A stretch of DNA of 64,000 bases from Siphonodentalium dalli (GCA_032622095.1 CP136061.1:55751762-55815761), one strand, 5' to 3'; positions 22,330-34,327 are shown, counted from the first letter of the stretch. Numbers and translations are program-made. The notes: a model not told the origin generated them from the sequence alone.

Positions 22330-22480
22330 CAAGCCTTGAAATAGTGTGTCTGTCATTTGCAGAATGAGGTTCCCAGAGGGTGAATTTAGTGATGCTACCC
22401 TGCATAGCAGGCTAGCATCACCAAATTCACCCTCTGGGAACCTCATTCTGCAAATGACAGACACACTATTTCAAGGCTTG
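22330..22480. mobile_element. Family B element, minimal 151-bp palindrome
   Basis: A single outer palindromic block CAAGCCTTGAAATAG...CTATTTCAAGGCTTG without the joining centre. Both flanks read 'actcgagt', itself a palindrome, so the duplication extends the hairpin. Arms nearly perfect, hence young or gene-converted. Confidence 0.9.
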
Positions 22481-22750
22481 ACTCGAGTACATGTACTTGC
22501 AAGTTTTATTCACTGAAATGAGTACATTATATGACTTTAAACTTACCATCCAGTCGATGTGAGATTGGTGCTCATGTTTAAACAGCGGTTCTGGGGGATG
22601 TGTGGGCTGCAGATATGTGTTGAATGCAGGGGCACTCGTTGCTATGGCCTTCCTGAAAAGATATAATATGTCCACATTAGTGAGGTCACAAAACTTTTAT
22701 CCGTATCATGATCTAGCTCCCAAGATGAGGGAGTGGAGGGGAGAGGCTGA

Positions 22751-23195
22751 CATGCCTGAAAATAGTGTGTCTGTCATTTACAGAATGAGGTCCCCAGACT
22801 GGCCCAGAGGGTGAATTTAGTGACTATCATCACCAAATTCACCCTCTGGGAACCTCATTCTGATATAATAATAGGCCTCAACTGCTAGGAGACCTAGTAT
22901 AGATTGAATTTCACCAGTTGAAGTTGGTGATGTTCACCCATTAGTCTCCTTGATTATGCATTTTATCTTTTGCAAATTAGGGAATATAGAAAGTTCCCAG
23001 AAGGGAAAAAGTGACTAAAAACAATGTATAGTTTTAGACAATACATCTAAATACTTCCCAGAAGATGAGGCCTAAGCAGAATGAGGTCCCCAGAGGGTGA
23101 ATTTGATAATGCTAGGCCACTGTGTGGGATAGCATCACTAAATTCCCGCTATGGGGACCTTATTCTGCAAATGACAGACACTTTTTGCAGGTTTG
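22751..23195. mobile_element. Family B element, long form, perfect target duplication
   Basis: Flanked by identical 8-mers 'gaggctga' (22743-22750, 23196-23203). Contains the long-form centre ('agttggtgatgttcaccc'). The left block has a local duplication ('ccagactggcccagaggg'). Confidence 0.9.
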
Positions 23196-23525
23196 GAGGC
23201 TGATTGAGGTGACAAGCTGATTTATACTTACAATATGGCAGAGTGGTTACAGTGTTATTGCAGTGATAACTACAATCACACTGCAATTGGAAATGTAACT
23301 ATAGGACCCTGTACCACACTGCAGTCAGTTTAGAAAAAGAAAATTTGGCTTTGCCAAAACTGCAGTTATGAATCATACAAGATATTCATACCGACCACAC
23401 TGCTGAAAATTTAATAAAGTACTATACATGTATATTTCACCTCACCCAGAAATGGAACCTTCTGATTGGCCAAGAACTGTGTTCTATATTGTGTAGTGCT
23501 GTATTAAAAAGAGTCCAGTGAATTA

Positions 23526-23774
23526 CAGTAATGCCCTAAATAATCGACTCCTTAACTACATCAGAATTATGGGTAATTTTTCAGGATAACCACATCAGAA
23601 TTATGGGTAATTTTTCAGGATTTAGTCGGAAAGATGGCTTGTTGCCATTCATCAGAGAGCTCTCACTGAGAGCTTTCCGATGAATGGAAACAAGCCATAT
23701 TTCCGACTAAATCCTGAAAAATTACCCACAATTCTGTTGTGGTTAAGGAGTCGATTATTTATACGGCATTACTG
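23526..23774. mobile_element. Family A foldback MITE with internal arm duplication
   Basis: TA-flanked. In the left arm the phrase 'cacatcagaattatgggtaa' appears twice (about 32-bp duplication). Full right arm. Confidence 0.85.
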
Positions 23775-23781
23775 TATGTTT

Positions 23782-23824
23782 GGACCTCGCCAAAGGCTCA
23801 GGCTTAGAGCCTATGGCGAGGTCC
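23782..23824. repeat. Perfect short hairpin adjoining a MITE
   Basis: 'ggacctcgcca' pairs with 'tggcgaggtcc', and 'aggctc' with 'gagcct' inside. It starts 6 bp after the TA of the preceding family A copy. Confidence 0.6.
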
Positions 23825-23829
23825 AGACC

Positions 23830-24560
23830 TTATTTACTGGATGGATTTTTTTCAATTTCGCTATAAACTGGGGACAAGTTGTAGATTCTATTTATTACTT
23901 GATCCAAAACCTCCATAAAACAAGCTCAAATCAATAAATTGGACGTGAAACTAACAACAGCTTCTAAAGGCGTGCAATGAGGTTTCATGTAACTACATGT
24001 TATGTGTTGATTGCCCGCGTAAAGAAATAGTCCCTGGATAAATAAGACTCTTTGCTGTATTTAATGGCGTAAATTTAATGAAATATAACTATATCAAAAT
24101 CAGGCATAAATACTGATTCTTCTTCATTCCTCGTCCCCTGATTCCAAATCACGTTTGCGCAACAATAATACATTTGAGTACACCTGGCAATATTTCCTGT
24201 TATGCATATCATTATTATAGAATGGGTTTAATGAATGGAATAAGGGTCGGATCATGTAATAGATATAATTATATACCCCATAACATGGTCACAAACAACA
24301 AACCAATTAGTGATTACATGATCATTAAGATTGTATTTCTAACCATCTCAGAATAGCTTGTGGCCACCCACCTGTCAGCTAGCAGTGCCACTGTGCCAGA
24401 TAACTTATTAACTTTTCACATCTATCTGGAGTCAACCTGACAAAATAGATATACCTTGATTCGAACCTGGTTCTCGATTCGAAGATCTCGAGTTGTCATG
24501 TGGAGGTTATACATTATTGTATATATACAAAACAGGGACTGAGTATATCACAGTTTATAT
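23830..24560. other. Anonymous stretch
   Basis: No gene or repeat recognised. Confidence 0.3.
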
Positions 24561-24599
24561 TTGTGTTATACATGTATTTGTGTGGAACATGTGTGGACA

Positions 24600-25251
24600 A
24601 ACCAATCAGCTCTGAGCAAAACAGAGTTGAGAAATATAAAATCGCTACTGATTAAGCAGTATGAGCACCACCTCTTTGAAAATCTGAATGCTTCTACTTC
24701 ATCGCACGCCATATTTTACAGAGACATAAAGCAGTCCATGAAAATGAGTAGCTATTTAGTTTATTTGCCATCTCATTTGTCTAATTACCTATTGAAAATC
24801 AGAACATCTAATCATAAATTACCAGTAGAAAAAAATAGATGGACAAAAGAAACCACAAATTCCGCAGACAATTTAATGTGTGTTTTATGTGAGAACAGTC
24901 CTTGCGACAAATATCACTTTATAATCCTATGCCAAAAGCTACCAAGATTTATGCGAAATCCACATTCCTAAATATTACTGGGAGAACCCTAACAGGAATA
25001 AATTTCATCGTTTGCTCTCAATTGAATATTTGAGCCTTCTTAAAAAAGTATGCATTTTTATAAAACTATCTTTAAAAAGGATACCACTTTAATGTAAATG
25101 GCATCATGGATTACAATATAATTGTGTGTGTATGTATTTTTATTGATATGACTTATATGTTATGTGTGCCTTGTGTATAGTATGTATATATGTTATTGCA
25201 TGTTCCAACTTAACTGTTGGCTTTGCTAATAAACAATCAATCAATTAAAAG
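24600..25251 (+). pseudogene. 5'-truncated non-LTR retrotransposon (LINE), C-terminus and 3' tail
   Basis: The open frame to 24971 ends with SNHKLPVEKNRW and a CxxC...H...C arrangement (MCVLC ... KYHFIILC), the C-terminal zinc-knuckle-like tail seen in many animal LINE reverse-transcriptase proteins. After a frameshift near 24970 the reading continues from 24973 as YYWENPNRNKFHRLLS to a stop at 25090-25092. It then ends in a 3' UTR closing with 'aataaacaatcaatcaatt', a short tail repeat typical of LINEs. The polymerase domain is missing, so this is a dead-on-arrival copy. LINE clade not decided. Confidence 0.8.
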
Positions 25252-25338
25252 ATTATTGTTTCTGAAGTATTTGTATTGTATTTGTAATGAATACAATCTC
25301 TGAGTGTTTGTTATCATGAACACCATATACATGTATAT

Positions 25339-25601
25339 TTAACCCTTTCATGATGGGAGCTGCGCTGGTGCAGCATTATAGATGCTGTGCCAGGGCACTC
25401 TCTTATATATGTGAGTCTCACATAGGGAGCCTCTCATAAATAGGAGAATGTATTGGCTTACAAGGTCAAGGTAAATATTGTTTGGCCAAAGTATTCTCTT
25501 ACATATGTGAGGCTCCCTATGGGAGACTCGCATATATAAGAGAATGCATTGGCACAGGGTATCCGCAACATTTCAGGAAGCTCCGGTCATGGAAGGGTCA
25601 A
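25339..25601. mobile_element. Family C TTAA element
   Basis: TTAACCCTTTCATGATGGGA at the left; the right end 'catggaagggtcaa' is a mutated AAAGGGTTAA. Two hairpin cassettes are joined by 'acaaggtcaaggtaaatatt'. Confidence 0.88.
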
Positions 25602-25894
25602 GATAAAATTTGCTTCTGACTGACTGTTTTGTTCTATGTCTGAAATATCATATGAGCGATCAACTACAATAACAATCTCACTGGTAATTTAGAGAACATA
25701 GTTCAAGAATAGAACAATAGAACAATAGAGGGCAGACCTTATAAGGAAATGACCATATGAGGGCATCTAGACAATTAGTTGGTATGATAGAGATTGCGGC
25801 ATTGCAGCAGTTCTAATAACAATTCCAAGAGGTCTAGACTAATTATTTTAGGGCTGTTGGAGCAATAAACGAGTTGAGAAATTAGAGCAAGGGC

Positions 25895-26149
25895 CAAGCC
25901 TTGAAATAGTCTGCCTGTCATTTGTAGAATGAGGTCCCCAGAGGGTGAATTTAGTGATGCTACCCCCGCATAGCGGGCTAGCATCACCAAATTCACCCTA
26001 TGGGTATCTCCTTCTGCTGAGGTGTAAGCAGAATGAGGTCCCCAGAGGGTGAATTTGGTGATGCTAGCCCATTATGCGGGGTAGCATCACTAAATTCACC
26101 CTCTGTGGACCTCATTCTGCAAATGACAGGCAGACTATTTCAAGGCTTG
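25895..26149. mobile_element. Family B element, short form
   Basis: 255 bp, complete termini. Flanking 8-mers gcaagggc / gcaagtgc match at 7 of 8. Same two-block structure as 11254-11508. Confidence 0.9.
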
Positions 26150-26199
26150 GCAAGTGCTATCCCTCGCATATCTCTAAAGGCCCAATCAGGATTGAGAAT

Positions 26200-26340
26200 A
26201 TGGTGCCAGACATTTACAGAATGAGGTCCCCAGAGGGTGAAATTAGTGATGCTACCCCACACAGGGGGCTTTGCGGAGTAGCATCACTAAATTCACCCTC
26301 TGGGGACCTCATTCTGCAAATGATGTATTCTCAGGCCTGG
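26200..26340. mobile_element. Family B element, single-block diverged copy
   Basis: 'acatttacagaatgaggtcc' pairs with 'ggacctcattctgcaaatg'. The outer termini are eroded ('tctcaggcctgg'). It lies only ~50 bp from the preceding copy. Confidence 0.75.
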
Positions 26341-26610
26341 GCCCAATGGCATCGGAGGCAGATATGGTTCAAGGTCAAGGCAATATCTCCACTTTATAGG
26401 GTATGAGGTTCCATGCGTTGGATTTCACCAGAAGATGATATTTATGAGGGAGAGGAGATTCCATGGAGATTCCATGAAAATCCCATACGGTCGTTCCAGG
26501 TGCTGGTCTCAATTTCCCATGTCGCGGCAATCTGAATGCGATGAGGGGGAAATGACCTCATTTTTCCTTTCAAAGTGCAAATTTCTGTAACTTTATATCA
26601 AAGTATGCCC

Positions 26611-26871
26611 ACAACCCTTTCATGATGGGAGTTGTGCTGGTGCAGCATTAACGATCCTGTGCCAGTACATTCTCTTATATATGAGTGTCTCCCATAGGGA
26701 GCCTCGCATATATAATAGAATGCACTGGCTTACAAGTCAAGGCAAATATTGTTAGGCCAATGCATTCTCATATATGTGAGGCTCCCTATGGGAGACTCAA
26801 ATTTATAAGAGAATGCATTGGCACAGGTTTTTCGCAAATTTTCAGGAAGCTCCAGTCTTGATATGGGTTAA
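26611..26871. mobile_element. Family C TTAA element abutting a family D element
   Basis: The left end is mutated (acaaCCCTTTCATGATGGGA); the right end is at TTAA 26868-26871, which is also the left TTAA of the next element. Two cassettes. Confidence 0.85.
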
Positions 26872-27210
26872 CCCTTTACCCAACAGAATATATAAGAGAA
26901 TGCATTGGCTTAACACATTAAAAATTATAAAATTGTTAAAGAATGTAAGAAAAAATGGTAAAAAGTGTTAAAATAAGATTTTTTTTAGGCCAATGCATTC
27001 TCTTATATATGCGAGGCGACCTATGGTCGACTCGCATATATAAGAGAATGCATTGGCACAGGGCATAAATGTAACTATCCCAATGTGGTCAATGAGCCGG
27101 TTCCAATGATATCCATATTTGTATGGTTCTATTGAGACAGACCGAAGATATTTTAGGCTGTTGAAGCTTTATTTGGCCGGTTTTGGCCGGTTTGTTGGGT
27201 AAAGGGTTAA
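26868..27210. mobile_element. Family D TTAA element, left cassette half-deleted
   Basis: TTAACCCTTTACCCAACAGA jumps directly to 'atatataagagaatgcattg', losing the first half of cassette 1. The rest matches 12563-12961 closely and ends TGTTGGGTAAAGGGTTAA. Confidence 0.9.
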
Positions 27211-27448
27211 AGCAACAGATATTAGCTTGTTACCCTCGCTTTGCATGAAGCATATCATTCCAAGCTCAATGTACATGATTTGAATCAGCTTCCCTAGTGC
27301 TGGGTGCCTAATACAGGGAGACATCTTCTCCCTAAAATGAGCCACTTCTCCCTAATATTTTTGTCCAAGGTAGAAGTTTCTTCTCTCTCATGTACCTGTA
27401 TGCTTATGTCCCAACGTCATATTTAAAGTATATATGAATGAGCTCAAT

Positions 27449-27889
27449 CAAGTCTGAGTTTATTGTGCTTATAATTTGCAGAATGAGGATCCCAGAGGGT
27501 GAAGTTAGTGATGCTATCCCACATAGCCAGCTAGCATCACTAAATTCACCCTCTGTGGACTCAATTCTGCTTAGGCCTCGATCATCTTCTCTGGAAAGTT
27601 TCTTTATTATAAAATTTCTATAGAAACTTCTTCACATAGATTCTATTTCTAGTTTCTCTGCATCCCCAAATTGGCAGACGACACATTGTATAATCGAGGT
27701 TCCCAATGGGTGTACGTACATCACAATATTCACCATTTGGAAACTTCAATCTAAGTCTGTGTCTCCCATAGCAGATGAGGCCTAAGCAGAATGAGGTCCC
27801 CAGAGGGTGAATTTGGAGATGATAACCCACTAAATTCACCCTCTGGGGATCTCATTCTGCAAATGACAGGCACACTATGCTCAGACTTG
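27449..27889. mobile_element. Family B element, variant long form
   Basis: Ends CAAGTCTGAG and CTCAGACTTG rather than the usual CAAGCCTTG. The centre ('tttctatagaaacttcttca') is shared with 3522-3780, in the opposite orientation. No clear target duplication. Confidence 0.8.
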
Positions 27890-28636
27890 TCCCTGGCCTA
27901 ATATGACAGCTTGATGTACAATGCAACTAACTGAATGAGCCACCAATGACCTCTGTGCTCAGAGTAAATTAGTAGCAATATAGGCGAAGCTTATTGGGAT
28001 TCAAACTCTAAGATTATACAATTTCCAGTGCTGATGATTTGATTGGCTTGAAGAGCAATGCACACCATCAACTGAGCCACAGTGTGCCACCATTGTCTCA
28101 AATGAATAGACCCACAGAAAATTGACACGCAGCAGTGAAGCCACTTCCACCTAACCCAGTGTCATCTTGTAAAAATTTCATCAGTGTTACCTACATGACA
28201 TCAATGGTACATTTTTTTCTACTCCAAAATCAATCAATTTCATGACACGATTCAAGCAAGTCATTATGAGAAACAGCGGTAGTTCATTTCAGGTGAAATA
28301 TACAAGAAAAGACAAACAATAAATGATCTAAATTTAGCTACTTTGACAGATCTCTGGTATAATTAGCCTCACATCAACCTAAATATAACTCAAATATTGA
28401 TGCTATTTTATTTTCAAACCAACCAGTATATTACATGTGACAACGGAATACATGTAACATTATATGTATTAATAATTGGCTAGTAGGAGGAGAAGTGTCT
28501 GCTATTACATGGAGGTAATCTCAGGTATTGAGTGAGGGAAGCCAGGTATTAAGAAGCTTATTGATGACTATCACCACACATGACGAGCATAATTAATTTG
28601 AACAATGAGTTTCATGTAGCGATGAATTTTTTCAAT
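27890..28636. other. Anonymous stretch
   Basis: No coding or repeat signature recognised. Confidence 0.3.
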
Positions 28637-28637
28637 A

Positions 28638-28752
28638 TGAACCACACCCTTCTATATATATTTTATGAACCACACCCTTCTATATAAATTTTATGAACCA
28701 CACCCTTCTATATATATTTTATGAACCACACCCTTCTATATATATTTTATGT
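28638..28752. repeat. 28-bp tandem repeat, ~4 copies
   Basis: Unit 'aaccacacccttctatatat' plus 'attttatg', near-identical copies. Confidence 0.85.
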
Positions 28753-28869
28753 GTGTCGTCCAGCTCTGTTAATTAGTAGGAATTTAAAATGAGGCTAAAA
28801 TAGCCTTGGCCAGAAATTTCATCACCGCTAAAAAGCGTAGGATCCACATAGTGTCATCCTTTACATATA

Positions 28870-29027
28870 CAGTAATGCCCTAAGTAATCGACTCCTTAAC
28901 CACAGTAGAGTTATGGGTAACTTTTCAGTTACCGATGAATGGCAACAAGCCATATTTCCGACTAAATCCTGAAAAGTTACCCATAATTCTGCTGTGGTTA
29001 AGGAGTCGATTAGTTATGGCATTACTG
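28870..29027. mobile_element. Family A foldback MITE, centre-deleted left arm
   Basis: TA-flanked. The left arm is cut at 'gggtaacttttcagtta' and jumps to 'ccgatgaatggcaacaagcc'. Confidence 0.85.
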
Positions 29028-29042
29028 TACATTGTCAGTTTA

Positions 29043-29263
29043 TTAACCCTTTCATGATGGGAGCTGTGCTGGTACAGCATTAAAGAACCTGAATCGCATA
29101 TAAAAGAGAATGCACTGGCTTCCAAGGTCAATGTAAATATTGTTAGGCCAATGTATTCTCTTATATATGTGAATCTCCTATAGGGAGACTCACATATATA
29201 AGAGAATGCACTGGCACAGGGTTTTTGCAAAATTTCCGGAAGCTCCAGTCATGAAAGGGTTAA
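29043..29263. mobile_element. Family C TTAA element
   Basis: Perfect ends TTAACCCTTTCATGATGGGA and TCATGAAAGGGTTAA. Cassette 1 is half-deleted ('gaatcgcatataaaagag'), cassette 2 is intact. Confidence 0.9.
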
Positions 29264-29554
29264 ATTTTGGTGCCTGGTCCATTTAACATCAGTGATTTTG
29301 TTTAGGTCAGATTTAAAATACACATGTAGTTGATTTACAACAGCCTTAGTTATTAATTGGTCCTTGCTTTACTACTAGACATTCAACATTCTCTTCATAT
29401 TGTTTGCAGAATTTAAATGCAACAACCAGCAACAACCACAGCAATTTGGTTAAATTTTTCACAGAATATTAACATTTTGACCTCTAAAAATCTTGGCTAA
29501 AAATATAAACCACAGAATTTCTTTCTGCCTAGGCATTTGCCTCAGCTTTGATTG

Positions 29555-30058
29555 CCCTCATAGTAGTGAACATCCATACCAAATTTCATTGAGAGTCATC
29601 AACTGGTGGTGGAGATATCTGCTCTAACAGACAAAAAAATAACATTTCCAGATAAACAAAGATGAATCACTCTAGAACGAAAAGTGCGGAAAAAAAATAA
29701 TTTAATACTCCATTGAATGCCCTCATAATAGTGAACATTCATACCAAATTCATCGAGATTTGTCACACAGTGGTGGAGATATCTACTCGGATTGAGAAAA
29801 AAAACCCAACATAAACAAAGAAGAATAACTCTAAAATGGAAAATCGTGAAAAAACACTCCATTGAATGCCCCATAGTAGTGTTCAACATCCATACCAAAT
29901 ATCATTCAGTTCTGACAACTGGTGTTCGAGATATCTGCCCGGACAGAGGGATAGATGTCCAGACAGACGGATGGATTGATGGATGGAATGGCAGACGGAC
30001 AGACGAGGTCAATCCAGTATACCCCCATTCTATTTAAGAGTGGGGTTATAAAAAAAAC
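29555..30058. repeat. Family L degenerate tandem repeat with 'ggacagacgg' tail
   Basis: Three diverged ~150-165-bp units each contain 'catagtagtgaacatcc'-like and 'ggtggagatatct'-like phrases. A tail with 'agacggacagacga' and 'cagtatacccccat' follows. It abuts the 39-bp minisatellite. Confidence 0.65.
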
Positions 30059-30060
30059 GT

Positions 30061-33000
30061 GATCTCTATGGGCATAGCCAGAGTCTAGATTCATGGCATG
30101 ATCTCTGTGGGCGTAGCAAGGGTGTAGATTCATGGCACGATCTCTGTGGGTGTAGCAAGAGTGTAGATTCATGGCACGATCTCTGTGGGTGTAGCAAGAG
30201 TGTAGATTCATGGCACGATCTCTGTGGGTGTAGCAAGAGTCTAGATTCATGGCATGATCTCTGTGGGCATAGCAAGAGTGTAGATTCATGGCACGATCTC
30301 TGTGGGCGTAGCAAGAGTGTAGATTCATGGCACGATCTCTGTGGGTGTAGCAAGAGTGTAGATTCATGGCACGATCTCTGTGGGTGTAGCAAGAGTGTAG
30401 ATTCATGGCACGATCTCTGTGGGTGTAGCAAGAGTGTAGATTCATGGCACGATCTCTGTGGGTGTAGCAAGAGTGTAGATTCATGGCACGATCTCTGTGG
30501 GTGTAGCAAGAGTGTAGATTCATGGCATGATCTCTGTGGGCGTAGCAAGAGTGTAGATTCATGGCACGATCTCTGTGGGCGTAGCAAGAGTGTAGATTCA
30601 TGGCACGATCTCTGTGGGTGTAGCAAGAGTGTAGATTCATGGCACGATCTCTGTGGGTGTAGCAAGAGTGTAGATTCATGGCACGATCTCTGTGGGTGTA
30701 GCAAGAGTGTAGATTCATGGCACGATCTCTGTGGGTGTAGCAAGAGTGTAGATTCATGGCACGATCTCTGTGGGTGTAGCAAGAGTGTAGATTCATGGCA
30801 TGATCTCTGTGGGCATAGCAAGAGTGTAGATTCATGGCACGATCTCTGTGGGCGTAGCAAGAGTGTAGATTCATGGCACGATCTCTGTGGGTGTAGCAAG
30901 AGTGTAGATTCATGGCACGATCTCTGTGGGTGTAGCAAGAGTGTAGATTCATGGCACGATCTCTGTGGGTGTAGCAAGAGTGTAGATTCATGGCACGATC
31001 TCTGTGGGTGTAGCAAGAGTGTAGATTCATGGCACGATCTCTGTGGGTGTAGCAAGAGTGTAGATTCATGGCACGATCTCTGTGGGTGTAGCAAGAGTGT
31101 AGATTCATGGCATGATCTCTGTGGGCGTAGCAAGAGTGTAAATTCATGGCACGATCTCTGTGGGCGTAGCAAGAGTGTAGATTCATGGCACGATCTCTGT
31201 GGGTGTAGCAAGAGTGTAGATTCATGGCACGATCTCTGTGGGTGTAGCAAGAGTGTAGATTCATGGCACGATCTCTGTGGGCGTAGCAAGAGTGTAGATT
31301 CATGGCACGATCTCTGTGGGTGTAGCAAGAGTGTAGATTCATGGCACGATCTCTGTGGGCGTAGCAAGAGTGTAGATTCATGGCACGATCTCTGTGGGTG
31401 TAGCAAGAGTGTAGATTCATGGCACGATCTCTGTGGGTGTAGCAAGAGTGTAGATTCATGGCACGATCTCTGTGGGCGTAGCAAGAGTGTAGATTCATGG
31501 CACAATCTCTGTGGGCGTAGCAAGAGTGTAGATTCATGGCACGATCTCTGTGGGCGTAGCAAGAGTGTAGATTCATGGCACGATCTCTGTGGGCGTAGCA
31601 AGAGTGTAGATTCATGGCACGATCTCTGTGGATGTAGCAAGAGTGTAGATTCATGGCACGATCTCTGTGGGCGTAGCAAGGGTGTAGATTCATGGCACGA
31701 TCTCTGTGGGCGTAGCAAGAGTGTAGATTCATGGCACGATCTCTGTGGGCGTAGCAAGGGTGTAGATTCATGGCACGATCTCTGTGGGTGTAGCAAGAGT
31801 GTAGATTCATGGCACGATCTCTGTGGGTGTAGCAAGAGTGTAGATTCATGGCACGATCTCTGTTGGCGTAGCAAGAGTGTAGATTCATGGCACAATCTCT
31901 GTGGGCGTAGCAAGAGTGTAGATTCATGGCACGATCTCTGTGGGCGTAGCAAGGGTGTAGATTCATGGCACGATCTCTGTGGGTGTAGCAAGAGTGTAGA
32001 TTCATGGCATGATCTCTGTGGGTGTAGCAAGAGTGTAGATTCATGGCACGATCTCTGTGGGCGTAGCAAGAGTGTAGATTCATGGCACAATCTCTGTGGG
32101 CGTAGCAAGAGTGTAGATTCATGGCACGATCTCTGTGGGCGTAGCAAGAGTGTAGATTCATGGCACGATCTCTGTGGGCGTAGCAAGAGTGTAGATTCAT
32201 GGCACGATCTCTGTGGATGTAGCAAGAGTGTAGATTCATGGCACGATCTCTGTGGGCGTAGCAAGAGTGTAGATTCATGGCACGATCTCTGTGGGTGTAG
32301 CAAGAGTGTAGATTCATGGCACAATCTCTGTGGGTGTAGCAAGAGTGTAGATTCATGGCACGATGTCTGTGGGCGTAGCAAGAGTGTAGATTCATGGCAC
32401 GATATCTGTGGGTGTAGCAAGAGTGTAGATTCATGGCACGATCTCTGTGGGTGTAGCAAGAGTGTAGATTCATGGCACGATCTCTGTGGGTGTAGCAAGA
32501 GTGTAGATTCATGGCACGATCTCTGTGGGCGTAGCAAGAGTGTAGATTCATGGCACAATCTCTGTGGGCGTAGCAAGAGTGTAGATTCATGGCACGATCT
32601 CTGTGGGCGTAGCAAGAGTGTAGATTCATGGCACGATCTCTGTGGGCGTAGCAAGAGTGTAGATTCATGGCACAATCTCTGTGGGTGTAGCAAGAGTGTA
32701 GATTCATGGCACGATGTCTGTGGGCGTAGCAAGAGTGTAGATTCATGGCACGATCTCTGTGGGCGTAGCAAGAGTGTAGATTCATGGCACGATCTCTGTG
32801 GGTGTAGCAAGAGTGTAGATTCATGGCACGATCTCTGTGGGTGTAGCAAGAGTGTAGATTCATGGCACGATCTCTGTGGGCGTAGCAAGAGTGTAGATTC
32901 ATGGCACGATCTCTGTGGGCGTAGCAAGAGTCTAGATTCATGGCACGATATCTGTGGGCGTAGCAAGAGTGTAGATTCATGGAACGATCTCTGTGGGCGT

Positions 33001-33590
33001 AGCAAGAGTGTAGATTCATGGCACGATCTCTGTGGGCGTAGCAAGAGTGTAGATTCATGGAACGATCTCTGTGGGCGTAGCAAGAGTCTAGATTCATGGC
33101 ACGATCTCTGTGGGCATAGCAAGAGTGTAGATTCATGGCACGATCTCTGTGGGCGTAGCAAGAGTCTAGATTCATGGCACGATATCTGTGGGCGTAGCAA
33201 GAATGTAGATTCATGGCACGATCTCTGTGGGCGTAGCAAGAGTGTAGATTCATGGAACGATCTCTGTGGGCGTAGCAAGAGTGTAGATTCATGGAACGAT
33301 CTCTGTGGGCGTAGCAAGAGTGTATATTCATGGAACGATCTCTGTGGGCGTAGCAAGAGTCTAGATTCATGGCACGATCTCTGTGGGCATAGCAAGAGTC
33401 TAGATTCATGGCACGATATCTGTGGGCGTAGCAAGAGTGTAGATTCATGGCATGATCTCTGTGGGCGTAGCAAGAGTGTAGATTCATGGAACGATCTCTG
33501 TGGGCGTAGCAAGAGTCTAGATTCATGGCACGATCTCTGTGGGCGTAGCAAGAGTGTAGATTCATGGCACGATCTGGCATGATCTACTAA
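30061..33590. repeat. 39-bp minisatellite, ~90 units, with higher-order structure
   Basis: Unit: 'gatctctgtgggtgtagcaa' followed by 'gagtgtagattcatggcac'. Substitutions are mostly C/T at 'ggg(c/t)gtag' and 'ggca(c/t)ga'. Between about 30240 and 31300 these variants recur with a period of 7-8 units (~273-312 bp). Because 39 is a multiple of 3 and the unit lacks stops in two minus-strand frames, both are open for more than 1180 codons, with 13-residue repeats (one reads MNLHSCYAHRDRA). I regard the frames as a by-product of the repeat: no signal peptide, domain or splice context is seen. Confidence 0.95.
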
Positions 33591-33629
33591 TTTAGGAGAA
33601 TTTTGAAAAGTTGACAGCAACAGCTCAAT

Positions 33630-34115
33630 TTAGATGTAGACCGACCACAGATAAAAACTCGGGATCAATGGGTCCCTAAATACAATGTCTGCTTCACTAA
33701 TTCCTAGACTCAATTGGTATCTGCAGTTCTGGATAATTTCATCATAGTCACCTCCGATGAGCCATTTGCTTCGTCTTGGATGACAGTAATCAACATCCCC
33801 TGTGGGACACACGCTGAAACAATATCTGAACAATTACTGGCTTCCTACAATCTGCTCACTAGTATGTCACAGTGTGAAGCGCTGCAGAGCAATTGTGCCA
33901 TCTATATCACATCGTGGAGCAAAGCCCTTGATGAAATTTTCATGACAACTGATGATTGTAATGTCACAGAGATACTAATATTGACCTTCCCAGGGGCACC
34001 GCAGGTCCTCACTTGGACAATCAGCTGACATGTAACTGTCAAAAGTTATCTCCCTCAGGGGATGTAGGTGTCTCAATTGTGACAGATGGGACTACTCTCA
34101 AGGTAACTTAGTAAT
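33630..34115. other. Ambiguous coding-like region
   Basis: Both strands carry Cys-containing frames that look protein-like. Plus strand: 33714-34028 (104 codons, after an acceptor-like 'gtatctgcag'). Minus strand: a frame with VCPTGDVDYCHPRRSKW preceded by acceptor-like 'attgtttcag'. A further plus frame ends at 34102 with 'aaggtaact', a donor-like site. The sequence is less AT-rich than its surroundings. It may be an exon of an extracellular Cys-rich protein. Strand undecided. Confidence 0.25.
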
Positions 34116-34302
34116 GGAACCAGAACGCTTGTAGTCGGTCTCAGGATTTCGCTCAATCAGGGATTGATTTTCACTTTATATTAAAAATGCTTTCTAGGGT
34201 ACTTTTCGACAATGAATTTTTGGTGCCACAGAGGGAGGGGTGTCTGGAAAAGTTTGCAGGCAAGAGGCTAAAAAAAAAGTCATTTCCTCAAGGTATCCAC
34301 CA

Positions 34303-34327
34303 CCCCCCCCCCCCCCCCCCCCCCCCC
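34303..34327. repeat. C25 homopolymer run
   Basis: Uninterrupted C run followed by 'tcccccac'. A G-quadruplex former on the minus strand. Confidence 0.9.

Noticed and set aside
26033-26406. Overlapping ORFs with 'LNSPS(G/V)DLILQM'
   Set aside because: This peptide is a translation of the family B arm and appears wherever that element occurs.
30061-33590. CRISPR array
   Set aside because: Regular 39-bp periodicity, but there are no unique spacers; every base is part of the repeat, and the DNA is eukaryotic.
29906-33620. Two minus-strand ORFs of 1224 and 1184 codons over the 39-bp array
   Set aside because: Both frames are open only because the unit length is divisible by 3 and lacks stops in those frames. 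No domain, signal peptide or splice context. Kept as a finding to test, not called as genes.
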